In this document: one piece after another, positions 27,039-36,213 of the stretch
Layout of the letters: the number at the start of each line of letters is the position of its first letter
Position numbering within the stretch: position 1 is the first letter of the stretch
Source of the DNA: Candidatus Blautia stercoripullorum
Lineage (GTDB): Bacteria; Bacillota; Clostridia; Lachnospirales; Lachnospiraceae
Direction: 5' to 3'
DNA: 39,207 nucleotides
NCBI GenBank assembly: GCA_019120545.1
Contig: DWUX01000188.1
Location: 1 to 39,207, forward strand
Notes under the pieces: generated by a model
What the model saw: the letters and a program-made list of their open reading frames with translations, nothing else
Told to the model about the DNA's origin: nothing
Database searches by the model: none
Made by a program: the position numbers and the translations under genes

Positions 27039-30000
27039 TTGAAGAAAAACTGGAAAACGAGACTGACTGCAGGATTTCTGGCTGTTCTGCTTGGCTGCTC
27101 TGCGCTTCTTAGTGTACCGACGGACACTGCATATGCGGCAGTATCACAGAGCCAGGAAGACCCCCAGGCAGAAGATCTGACCATCGAGAAAGGGGAAGCG
27201 TTTGACATTGCCAGCGATTTTACCGGGATCCATACAGAGGAAGGGGATAAGGTATCCTATGTTGCCTCTGCTGATGAGGATGGAAAAGCCTTTGATGCGG
27301 ATCGGCCGGGAACTTACGACTGTATTTACCGGGTAGAAAAATCGACAGGTGAAACCTATGAAGTGGTCCGGACGATCACGGTCAGCAGTAATGCAAAAGA
27401 GAACAGCACTCCTTCGTCCCAGCAGAAGGAAGATAAGGATGCTTCGTCAGAAGATGAGGATCCTGACCCTGCCGGGGCGGAGATTGAACTAGACGGCGTA
27501 ACGGAAGAGGATGGCTTATATCTGTCTGTTGTGCCTTCCGCCCTTGCCTCGACAAGGGAAAGTGCAACCCTGGTACAGGGCGAACGGATCTGGTATCCCA
27601 GTGATCTTGGATCCTACAGCACCTGTTATTTCTATGTTAATGACAGGCTGGCATACTGTATTGAATCGAACTTAAATTCTCCTCCGTCAGCGGACTATGT
27701 AGCCGGGATTTATGAAAGCAACTTAAATCTTCAAAAAGTCTTGTACTATGGTTATGGAGGCCCGGGAGACTTGACCGGAGATTACTTAAGCGGCTATAGC
27801 AATGACATGAAGTACATCATGACCCACCTTGCTGCCAGCGTGGCTTATGCAGGAGAGGACGTAGGATTTACCGGCTGTTATGAGAGTGGGATCCAGAAGT
27901 ATAAAGTCCGGGAATATATCCAGTTCCTTTACGGTCAGGAGGCACCGCCGAGTGCAGCCATCAGCCTTTCCTCTACGCAGGAAAACGCCTATCTGGAGGG
28001 GGATGTGCAGAGAACAGATCCTATCACATTAAACGGGGATCACAGAAACTATATCACCCTGAACCTTCCGGCAGGCGTAACCTACCATGATACAGATGGC
28101 GGTGAGCAGAGTGGAGGAACAGTAACGATTTACGGAGGAACCACGTTCTATTTTACCGCAGCAAAAACGGTTCATGGAACATGGAACACCGGAAACTTAA
28201 GCGGGCAGATCGGAGCCCAGTGGAAGACACTGGTGGTTTCCGCAGGAGACGGATACCAGGATGTCGGTTATGGGGAGTTCTATGAGGAACCAAGCGCCAG
28301 TGTGAGCTTTTCCATCAAATGGATGGATTTCTCTTGGGTGGAAGTGATTAAGGAGGATGCCCAAAGCGGAGTCCGCCTGGCAGGAGCAGTGTTCGGGATC
28401 TACCGGGACGAGGCATGCACAGACCTGATCACAGAGATGCCGGCGACAGATGAGAACGGCGCATCCAAAGCTGAACTGAATATGGGAGATGGAACGGTTT
28501 ACTTAAAAGAAATCTCTGTTCCGGAAGGCTATAAGCTGAACACGTCTGTTTATAATGTGGAACTTAAAGTTGCAACGACACAGACAGTCACGGTAACCAA
28601 CGAGGAACAAAAAGGGAAGATTGTGATCCGGAAACAGGGAGAGAAGTTATCTGGAGTTTCCGGAGAAGAGGGAAATCTTTCCTTTATCTATGAAAATGCA
28701 GCTTTCGCGGATGCCCAGTATAAGATCTATGCGGCAGAGGATATCTACAGCCAGGATAAACAGACCCTGATCCATCATGCAGGAGATCTGGTAGAAGAGC
28801 TGACGACCGGAGCAGATGGAAGCTGCGAGACAGGGATGCTCTATCTGGGAAGTTACCGGATCGTGGAAATAAAAGCGCCTCATTCCCTGACGATCGGAGA
28901 ATCCGAAGAAGAGCGTACGAAGGATGTAACTCTTTCCTATGCCGGTCAGACGGTGGAACTCTCAGAGGAAGAGGCAACCTATACGAATGCACGCCCGAAT
29001 GTGGAAGTCAATATCGTAAAGAAATCCGAGAACGATGATGTGACATTAAAAGGCGCTGTCTTCGGGCTGTATGCGGCAGAGGACATTACAACAGCAGATG
29101 GCACCGTACTTGTAAAATCCGGGACGCTGATTCAGAGCGTGGAATCTGATGCGGATGGCAACGCAGTGTTTACAGCGGACATCCCCGTTGATTTCCATTA
29201 TGCAGTAGAAGAGATCCAGGCTCCGGAATATTACTATATGAGCAGCGACCGTTATGAGTTCTACTATGAGTATCAGAATGACACAACCTACACCTATACC
29301 TTCGCCCACACTTTTACAAACAAGGAGGTGCGGGGGGAGATCCATATTGAAAAGATCGACAAGGATACCCAGTCTTCCGTATCCCAGGGGGATGGCGATT
29401 TAGACGGTGCTGTTTACGGGCTGTATGCTGCAGAAGATATCCAGCACCCAAATGGCAAGAGCGGGACTCTTTATGAGAAGGATGAGCTGGTGACCCAGGG
29501 TGTGATCGAAGATGGAGAACTGGATTTCACAGATCTGTATCTTGGAAGCTACTATGTGCAGGAGATCTCTGCGCCACCTTCCAATGCCTATCTGATCGAT
29601 GAGACGAAATATCCGGTGGAGGTTTCCTATGAGGGGCAGGAAGTGGAGATCGTACACCGGGATGTGACCGTGGTGGAGACGATTAAGAAACAGGCGTTCC
29701 AGCTCATTAAGATTTCTGAGGATGGTGACCAGACGGAAACAGACCTGTTAGAAGGGGCCGGGTTTAAAGTGTACCTGATCAGCTCTTTGAGCGGCGTGAA
29801 GGATGGAAGCTTAGAGCCCTCCAATGGCACAGAATATACCGCAGAAGATTTCATAGGTTATGATTTCAGTGAGGAAGAGTGCGCTTCCTACTATGAGAAC
29901 GGGGAAAAGTTCGTTACGGAAGAGATGTTCAGCGATAAGAACGGATATGTTCTCTCTCCGGAACTTCCCTATGGAAAATATGTCGTAATCGAATCTACAG

Positions 30001-32597
30001 TGCCGGAAAACATGAACGGGATCAATCCATTCCTCGTGACGATTGACGAGGACAGCAGAGAGCCGCAGCCATGGCGTGTCTTCGATGACCGTCCTTATGA
30101 ATTCTACTTTAAGATCATTAAGAAGGACGCCCAGACCGGGCTGCCGGTGTTAAAGAACAGCGCAAAATATAAGATCTATGATGTGGAAAATGAGGAATAC
30201 GTATCTATGAAGGTACGCTATCCGGAAGTAGATACCATTGATACGTTCGAGACGAATGAGGAGGGATACCTGCAGACACCGGAACAGCTAAAAAGCGGCA
30301 CATACCGGATCGAAGAGGTGGAAAGCCCCAACCTGTTTGTACAGCCGGGGTATGAAAATGCCCTGATGGACGGGGAAACATCGATCCCGCTCAATGAGGT
30401 CACAAATGCAGGCGTCTATGAGGGAGCTCCGAGGGATTCTATTACCATCAAAGTAGACAGCGAGACTGCTCATGAGGTGGAAGAGGATACCGGAAAATAC
30501 ATCATCGTGGTGGAAGTCTACAATGATGAGGCTGTAGGAAGCCTGACGATTGAAAAGACCGGTGAAGTATTGGTGGATGCAGAGGCAGCAGGGGAGCCAA
30601 TCCTTGCAAAAGCCCGTAATGTCCTGGCCGGGATTGTAAATAGTGTGTCCAACCTGGTTATCGGAGAGGATGCCATGGAAGTTGCAGAAGGCTATTCCTT
30701 TATTTACGAGGAACAGGGGATTGCTGGAGCAGAATTTTCTATCTATGCCAGGGATGTCATCTACTCACCGGATGGTCAGACAGATGAAGAGGGAAATCCG
30801 GTGATCCGTTATGAAAAGGATGCCCTTGTTGGAACTATTGTAACCGGCGAGGACGGGAAAGGGACTCTGAATAACCTGCCGGTAGGAAATTACTATATCA
30901 AAGAGACGAAGACAGGGGATTCCTTTGTCATGGATCCGGAAGAGAAGGATTTCTCGATCACCTATCAGGGGCAGGAAGTTGCTGTAGACTATGTGACAAA
31001 GGAGATTGAGAACCAGAGACAGAAAGTGGATCTTTCCGTGGTAAAAAAATCTTCTCAGACTGAAGAACCTCTTGCAGGCGTTGTATTCGGCCTGTATGCG
31101 GCTGAGGATATCACCAGTGCAGATGGAAGCGTTCTTGTGGAAGCAGGCGCCCTGATCGAAAAGGGAACCACCGGGGAAGACGGAACCCTTGCCTTTTCTT
31201 CTGACCTTCCCCATGGGAAATATGAGATCCGGGAGATTGAACATCTGCCGGGCTATCTGCCCAATGAAGAACCGATCGAGGTAGACGCTTCCTATACAGA
31301 CCCGACTCTGGAAGTGATCGAGATCACCAAGGAAGTGGAGAATCAGCCGACAGTGACGGAAATCACGAAGACAGATATTACCGGGGAAAAAGAGGTGGAA
31401 GGAGCCACGCTCCAGGTGATCAATGAAGCCGGAGAAGTGGTGGAAGAATGGGTATCTGCTGCAGAACCTCATGTGATCTATGCCCTGGCACCGGGAAATT
31501 ATACGCTCCATGAAGTGTCCGCACCTACAGAGGATGGTTATGTTCGTGCAGAGGATGTGGCATTTACAGTAGAAGAATCTGGAGAGATTCAGCAGGTTTC
31601 CATGCAGGATGACCATACAAAGGTGGAAATCAGTAAGACAGATATTACCGGGGAAACGGAAGTGGAAGGCGCACACTTACAGATCCTCAACCAGGACGGA
31701 GAGGTGGTAGAGGAATGGACCTCTACAAACGAGCCTCATCTGATCGAGTATCTGCCGGTAGGCGAATATACCCTGCATGAAGAAAGTGCACCTACGGAGT
31801 CCGGTTATGTGCGTGCGGAAGATGTGACGTTTACAGTGGAAGAGACTGGTGAGATCCAGCAGGTTTCCATGAAGGATGATCATACAAAGGTGGAAATCAG
31901 TAAGACCGACATTACCGGGGAGCAGGAGATTGAAGGGGCGCTTTTACAGATCCTGACACCGGACGGAGAAGTGGTAGAGGAATGGACTTCAGGAAACGAG
32001 CCTCATTTCGTGGAATACTTAGCACCTGGAGATTACGTACTCCATGAAGAATCTGCTCCGGAAGGATTCCTGATCGCAGCAGATGTAGAATTTACCGTAG
32101 AGGAGTCCGGAGAAGTCCAGCAGGTTTCCATGGTGGATGAAGTTCCCATGGGCCAGCTTGTGATCAAAAAGACCGATGCGGCAGACGGATCGGCTTTGGC
32201 CGGCGTAGGATTTACCCTGACAAATCAGGAAACCGGAGAAGTGGTGGCGGAGCTGACAACAGGCGAAGATGGTACGGTTACCAGTGATCTGCTGCCAATT
32301 GCAACCTATGAGGACGGCAAGGTGGCTGGGGACATTACTTATATCCTGAGGGAAACCAAGCCGTTAGAGGGCTATGTGGCAAATGAAGAGTCCTATGAGA
32401 TCACCTTCAGTTATCAGGATGCCGAAACAAAAGTGATCGAAGTGGTACAGGAGATCACCAATGAGAAGGTGCCGGATGCTCCGGAAGAAGTAAAGACCGG
32501 AGACAATACCATGCTTATCATTCCGGTGTTCATTGGAATCCTGGCAGTGATCGGAATTATCGTGCTGATCATTCGGATCCGGCGCAGTAAGAGATAA
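27039..32597 (+). CDS. Giant SpaA/Cna-B-repeat cell-surface adhesin with thioester-domain-like N-terminus and C-terminal sorting signal
   Basis: TTG start after AAAGGAG; signal peptide; many GAVFGLYAAEDI / KGATLQV-type SpaA repeats; C-term VKTGD-TM-RRSKR. Confidence 0.9.
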   Translation: MKKNWKTRLTAGFLAVLLGCSALLSVPTDTAYAAVSQSQEDPQAEDLTIEKGEAFDIASDFTGIHTEEGDKVSYVASADEDGKAFDADRPGTYDCIYRVEKSTGETYEVVRTITVSSNAKENSTPSSQQKEDKDASSEDEDPDPAGAEIELDGVTEEDGLYLSVVPSALASTRESATLVQGERIWYPSDLGSYSTCYFYVNDRLAYCIESNLNSPPSADYVAGIYESNLNLQKVLYYGYGGPGDLTGDYLSGYSNDMKYIMTHLAASVAYAGEDVGFTGCYESGIQKYKVREYIQFLYGQEAPPSAAISLSSTQENAYLEGDVQRTDPITLNGDHRNYITLNLPAGVTYHDTDGGEQSGGTVTIYGGTTFYFTAAKTVHGTWNTGNLSGQIGAQWKTLVVSAGDGYQDVGYGEFYEEPSASVSFSIKWMDFSWVEVIKEDAQSGVRLAGAVFGIYRDEACTDLITEMPATDENGASKAELNMGDGTVYLKEISVPEGYKLNTSVYNVELKVATTQTVTVTNEEQKGKIVIRKQGEKLSGVSGEEGNLSFIYENAAFADAQYKIYAAEDIYSQDKQTLIHHAGDLVEELTTGADGSCETGMLYLGSYRIVEIKAPHSLTIGESEEERTKDVTLSYAGQTVELSEEEATYTNARPNVEVNIVKKSENDDVTLKGAVFGLYAAEDITTADGTVLVKSGTLIQSVESDADGNAVFTADIPVDFHYAVEEIQAPEYYYMSSDRYEFYYEYQNDTTYTYTFAHTFTNKEVRGEIHIEKIDKDTQSSVSQGDGDLDGAVYGLYAAEDIQHPNGKSGTLYEKDELVTQGVIEDGELDFTDLYLGSYYVQEISAPPSNAYLIDETKYPVEVSYEGQEVEIVHRDVTVVETIKKQAFQLIKISEDGDQTETDLLEGAGFKVYLISSLSGVKDGSLEPSNGTEYTAEDFIGYDFSEEECASYYENGEKFVTEEMFSDKNGYVLSPELPYGKYVVIESTVPENMNGINPFLVTIDEDSREPQPWRVFDDRPYEFYFKIIKKDAQTGLPVLKNSAKYKIYDVENEEYVSMKVRYPEVDTIDTFETNEEGYLQTPEQLKSGTYRIEEVESPNLFVQPGYENALMDGETSIPLNEVTNAGVYEGAPRDSITIKVDSETAHEVEEDTGKYIIVVEVYNDEAVGSLTIEKTGEVLVDAEAAGEPILAKARNVLAGIVNSVSNLVIGEDAMEVAEGYSFIYEEQGIAGAEFSIYARDVIYSPDGQTDEEGNPVIRYEKDALVGTIVTGEDGKGTLNNLPVGNYYIKETKTGDSFVMDPEEKDFSITYQGQEVAVDYVTKEIENQRQKVDLSVVKKSSQTEEPLAGVVFGLYAAEDITSADGSVLVEAGALIEKGTTGEDGTLAFSSDLPHGKYEIREIEHLPGYLPNEEPIEVDASYTDPTLEVIEITKEVENQPTVTEITKTDITGEKEVEGATLQVINEAGEVVEEWVSAAEPHVIYALAPGNYTLHEVSAPTEDGYVRAEDVAFTVEESGEIQQVSMQDDHTKVEISKTDITGETEVEGAHLQILNQDGEVVEEWTSTNEPHLIEYLPVGEYTLHEESAPTESGYVRAEDVTFTVEETGEIQQVSMKDDHTKVEISKTDITGEQEIEGALLQILTPDGEVVEEWTSGNEPHFVEYLAPGDYVLHEESAPEGFLIAADVEFTVEESGEVQQVSMVDEVPMGQLVIKKTDAADGSALAGVGFTLTNQETGEVVAELTTGEDGTVTSDLLPIATYEDGKVAGDITYILRETKPLEGYVANEESYEITFSYQDAETKVIEVVQEITNEKVPDAPEEVKTGDNTMLIIPVFIGILAVIGIIVLIIRIRRSKR
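31355..32140 (+). repeat. Three tandem 267-bp (89-aa) Cna-B repeats inside the adhesin
   Basis: KTDITGE...EVVEEW...SAP...FTVEE.GE.QQVSM recurs; repeat anchor ACAGATATTA-type at 31371, 31638, 31905. Confidence 0.9.
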
Positions 32598-32681
32598 GAG
32601 GGATATCTGTAAGTAAAACAGGGATCAAATAAGAAACGTGCAGCCTGTCAGAAAATCAGTCTGCAGGAATAGTATAGTCTG

Positions 32682-32723
32682 GAGCGGCAGTGTACTTTTT
32701 GGGTATGCTGCCGCTCTTTTTTT
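32682..32723 (+). terminator. Rho-independent terminator-like hairpin between adhesin and sortase
   Basis: GAGCGGCAG / CTGCCGCTC followed by TTTTTTT. Confidence 0.8.
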
Positions 32724-32738
32724 GATTGGAGGCAGAGG

Positions 32739-33443
32739 ATGAAAAAAGAATATATATTGCTGGGAGTTTTAGTGGCTGTTTTGCTGGCAGCAGGAATCTG
32801 GATTTTTCAGATCATCAGTGAATACCAGAGGGCGGATCAGGAATATGAGGAACTGACGGAATATATAAGAGAAACAGACGAAGAGGATACGCCTCAAGAT
32901 GATAAGACAGAAAATAAAGAGGTCGAAGAGACAGAGGAATCCGGCAGTGCGGAGGACTTTACCGTTGATTTTGATGCGTTAAAACAGATCAATGCGGATA
33001 TTGTAGCATGGATCCGAATACCTGGAGTCTTGGACTATCCTGTAGTACAGGGAACAGATAATTCCTATTATTTACATCATACCTTTCGGAAAGAGTATAA
33101 CATTGCCGGGAGCATTTTTCTGGATTCCAGAAATGCGGCTGACTTTTCGGATGGAAAAAATATCATTTATGGTCATAACATGAGGGATGGGAGTATGTTC
33201 CATGTGCTGCGTAAGTTTCAGGATCTGGATTTCTATCAGGCAAACCGGGAGATATGGCTTTACCTGCTGGATGGCAGCGTACAGGTTTATGAAATCGTGG
33301 GGTGTGAAGAGGTGAAGGCTGCAGGAGCGGTATATGAACTGCAGACTGGAAAGATAGAAGACAAAGAATTGATTCTGTCTACCTGTAGTTCAAGGTCAGA
33401 GTGGAGGGTGATTGTGAAGGGAAATTTAAAACACCATTTATAA
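32739..33443 (+). CDS. Class B sortase
   Basis: DYPVVQGTDNSYYLHHTF...IIYGHNMRDGSMF...LILSTCSSRSEWRVIVKG. Confidence 0.9.
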   Translation: MKKEYILLGVLVAVLLAAGIWIFQIISEYQRADQEYEELTEYIRETDEEDTPQDDKTENKEVEETEESGSAEDFTVDFDALKQINADIVAWIRIPGVLDYPVVQGTDNSYYLHHTFRKEYNIAGSIFLDSRNAADFSDGKNIIYGHNMRDGSMFHVLRKFQDLDFYQANREIWLYLLDGSVQVYEIVGCEEVKAAGAVYELQTGKIEDKELILSTCSSRSEWRVIVKGNLKHHL

Positions 33444-33472
33444 AAGGGGCATAAGAACGTCCCTTTTATATA
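33440..33472 (+). terminator. Terminator-like hairpin after sortase
   Basis: ATAAAAGGG...CCCTTTTAT. Confidence 0.55.
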
Positions 33473-33508
33473 GAGTGGCTGTGGGAACATTTTTTAAGAG
33501 AAGATGTT

Positions 33509-34207
33509 TTAGTTATTGAAATATGTTTGCCAGTAGTCTAAAGCAACAATAATTTTTTGCTCAAGAGATAAAGTATTATTGGGGGTTAAATCTCTTGCGT
33601 GGGAACGCCCTTCAATAGGATGGTGTAACTCAACATAATCATTATAAATTGTAATATGGACTTTATCCAATTCATTATGAAAACGCTTGTTGCCGAAAAA
33701 ATAGTCCTTACTTTTTTTATTAGGACATGGTCGTTTTTTACTATAGTCAAAAACTTGAACGTGGAAAAATAATTCGCGATATAAGGAATCTTCCAATAAA
33801 ATACATATCAAGTCTTTCATATCCTGTATGTCGTCTGTTTGATAGTTCTCTTTAATAGTCTGGTTGATTTTTGTGACATATTGTTTAGCAGTTTCTAAAT
33901 ATTTATCGTAAGATTCACAATTGCCGTTTCCGGAGGCTTTGTCTATCGCAGCTAATAGTTTAAATACAGAAAAATATTTTACGAGTTCTCGGTCATTGTC
34001 ATATACAAATCCAATATTCTTACGTATATATTGTACAAGATCAGATGCCCCCTTTTTTGTAGAATTATAGAATTCAGGTAATGTCAGTCCTTCATAAAAA
34101 ATAATCTTTTTGGAAGATACCTCAAAATGTGGTCCTGGTGGAAGAGGAATGAAAATATTGTTCTCTTTGTTCAATTGTAATATCTCTATTAAATCTAAAA
34201 TAGTCAT
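33509..34207 (-). CDS. Hypothetical cargo protein, divergent from the next gene
   Basis: Long AT-rich ORF; minus-strand ATG at 34207 preceded by GAGGA; TATAAT-like -10 upstream. Confidence 0.55.
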   Translation of the reverse strand: MTILDLIEILQLNKENNIFIPLPPGPHFEVSSKKIIFYEGLTLPEFYNSTKKGASDLVQYIRKNIGFVYDNDRELVKYFSVFKLLAAIDKASGNGNCESYDKYLETAKQYVTKINQTIKENYQTDDIQDMKDLICILLEDSLYRELFFHVQVFDYSKKRPCPNKKSKDYFFGNKRFHNELDKVHITIYNDYVELHHPIEGRSHARDLTPNNTLSLEQKIIVALDYWQTYFNN

Positions 34208-34233
34208 AATTGTCCTCATGTTCTTAATCATTT

Positions 34234-34249
34234 TGATATAATTATATCA
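34234..34249. promoter_or_regulatory. Perfect 16-bp palindrome TGATATAATTATATCA overlapping a minus-strand extended -10
   Basis: Exact self-complement. Confidence 0.7.
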
Positions 34250-34280
34250 CATATAAGAGCAGGATTGTATAAAAATAACG

Positions 34281-34308
34281 TTTATTATTAATACCTTTAT
34301 TATTAATA
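34281..34308 (+). repeat. Two direct repeats TTTATTATTAATA in the divergent intergenic region
   Basis: Copies at 34281 and 34296. Confidence 0.7.
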
Positions 34309-34409
34309 TAAAAAAGTTTTGAATTTGTCATATAAAGTAAACACTGTTAATTACTTGGACGATGTGTTATATTGTTTATGAAAATAGGCTTATAAAAGGA
34401 AGGATGCAA

Positions 34410-35318
34410 ATGAATATTATTAGTAGAATAAAGAAGACACATTGGTTACCATTCATTATACAAACTGTAATTCCCTTCTTTATCCCATTTGTTTTTGAAA
34501 TTCCAGATGAATTAATGGCAATGAGTATTAAACTAATAATTATTGTCATTGTAGCTGGGCTAGATTTGCTATTTATTTATGCAATAAATATAACCGAAAA
34601 GGAAGATGAAAAAATATCATTTCATAATCAAGCAGCCAGATGTGCATATTCAAATATTTATCAGCTAAATGAAATTAAGAGAGATTATTATATCAATAGT
34701 CCTTTTTTGGAGAACGATCTACCTCAGAATATATTTCCTTATAAAGCAAAAGATTACATAAAGCAAATTAGTAATTCATTTAGTAATGTGATTGCAGAAA
34801 TAACGCAAATTGAGAAAGAGCATATCTCCGTTTCATTTATATATCATTTTATTGACACAAACGAATGGAAATGGGCAACTCAAAAGGATGGAACTATGAC
34901 ATTGTCTCTAGATACTTTTATCAAAAAAAGGAATACTTTATTTTATCAACTTATTAATCCAGATGAATTTGGTAGGCTAAAAACTGTTATTTTTTATAAT
35001 GATAAAGAAAAAACGGCGCAAGAAGGAAATTATTACTTGAGTACAAGAGATAACCGTCATGATAATATAGGGTCGATTCTTGGAATAAAAATGGCGTTTA
35101 GTACAAACGAAAAAATACTGGTTGAGGGAATATTAACTATATCGACATATGGAAGAAAATTTGTTAATAGTTCGGATGAAAACAAAATAAAAACATTCCA
35201 GAAGTTACTTATTGATGATTTGTTTCCAAATTACCAAAGAATGTTAGAAACAGAAATGGGGGTTTTATATCACGAAAAAAAATTAGAATTAACCTTAAAT
35301 GCTTTAAACAAAGCATAG
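34410..35318 (+). CDS. Two-TM protein with possible GAF-like cytosolic domain, cargo of unknown function
   Basis: TM pair WLPFIIQTVIPFFIPFVF / IKLIIIVIVAGLDLLFIYA; GSILGIKMAFSTNEKILVEGILTISTYG is GAF-like; RBS AAGGAAGG. Confidence 0.5.
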   Translation: MNIISRIKKTHWLPFIIQTVIPFFIPFVFEIPDELMAMSIKLIIIVIVAGLDLLFIYAINITEKEDEKISFHNQAARCAYSNIYQLNEIKRDYYINSPFLENDLPQNIFPYKAKDYIKQISNSFSNVIAEITQIEKEHISVSFIYHFIDTNEWKWATQKDGTMTLSLDTFIKKRNTLFYQLINPDEFGRLKTVIFYNDKEKTAQEGNYYLSTRDNRHDNIGSILGIKMAFSTNEKILVEGILTISTYGRKFVNSSDENKIKTFQKLLIDDLFPNYQRMLETEMGVLYHEKKLELTLNALNKA

Positions 35319-35458
35319 TGTAATTTATGTTTTGCTTAGTAAATACTAAGTTTTTCCATCTTTATTAATTGGTAAGAATATTATTTATAAGGATTCCGGG
35401 GGTGGATAGCAGAGAATAATTAAAAAAGAAGTAAATAAGATTCTCATACGACGAGACT

Positions 35459-35495
35459 GGTGAAAAGTCTTTAAAAATGGGCTTTTCACCTTTAT
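35459..35495 (+). terminator. Hairpin, perfect 9-bp stem GGTGAAAAG/CTTTTCACC then TTTATT
   Basis: Inverted repeat seen directly. Confidence 0.5.
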
Positions 35496-35732
35496 TAAAT
35501 ATACTATCTGTCCGAAGAAATGTATTTGGCGGCATATAGTAAGACATATGTACTAGCGTTTTTTGACATTGTTTTTCGGTAACTGATCTATATAGTTGTT
35601 GTTGTGAATCGGTTATGGTAAGGATTGCTCCAACACCATGTTTATTTCACATAATACCCTTGTACTCCAGACCGAACAAGCTGACATCGCTCATTCTTTT
35701 TTGTAAAACTCTCTACCGGGGATTTTTGGCAA

Positions 35733-35780
35733 AAAAAAGCCGATGCATTTTTGCATTGCGCTCAAATACATCGGCTTCTT
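35733..35780 (-). terminator. Terminator of the minus-strand protease operon
   Basis: AAGCCGATG...CATCGGCTT with T-run on the minus strand just past the 35810 stop. Confidence 0.7.
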
Positions 35781-35809
35781 CAGCTTACTTTAATGACCTA
35801 TCTTTGTTA

Positions 35810-36205
35810 CTATTTACTTATTACACTTTCCACTAGTTTTACAATATCTTCATTAGCTTCATATGTAAGTAGTCCTTTTACAAAACTATTTTCTGATTTA
35901 ATTATTATCTCCTCTATATTCTCCCCAACGAAAAACTCAATTTTATACTTGTATCCGCTTGACCAAGTATTTACTCCACTTACTTTAACATCAAAGTCCA
36001 GCAGTTTACTTGATAATGATAAAGCATCCTCATCTTCTAATACATATAGATTTCCATTAGTGCCATCTCTAATTTTAATTTTATTTGAATCTATAATATT
36101 AGAGCTAAAAGGAGAATTATTTACAACGCAAATACCAATTAAAGTCATACCTATAACTACTATCGCTAACACAAGTACTTGTAGTTTTATTTTTCGTTTT
36201 TTCAT
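35810..36205 (-). CDS. Small membrane-anchored extracellular protein, partner of the upstream peptidase
   Basis: N-terminal TM LQVLVLAIVVIGMTLIGICVV; 8 bp after the peptidase stop. Confidence 0.55.
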   Translation of the reverse strand: MKKRKIKLQVLVLAIVVIGMTLIGICVVNNSPFSSNIIDSNKIKIRDGTNGNLYVLEDEDALSLSSKLLDFDVKVSGVNTWSSGYKYKIEFFVGENIEEIIIKSENSFVKGLLTYEANEDIVKLVESVISK

Positions 36206-36213
36206 ATACTCAC

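Noticed and set aside
26915-27112. 65-aa plus ORF crossing the adhesin leader
   Set aside because: Overlaps the structured leader and the adhesin start in another frame; no good RBS. The 14-codon leader ORF is better supported.
30765-31676. 303-aa minus-strand ORF inside the adhesin gene (and other antisense ORFs there)
   Set aside because: Long antisense ORF produced by codon bias of the repeats; no RBS or recognisable family.
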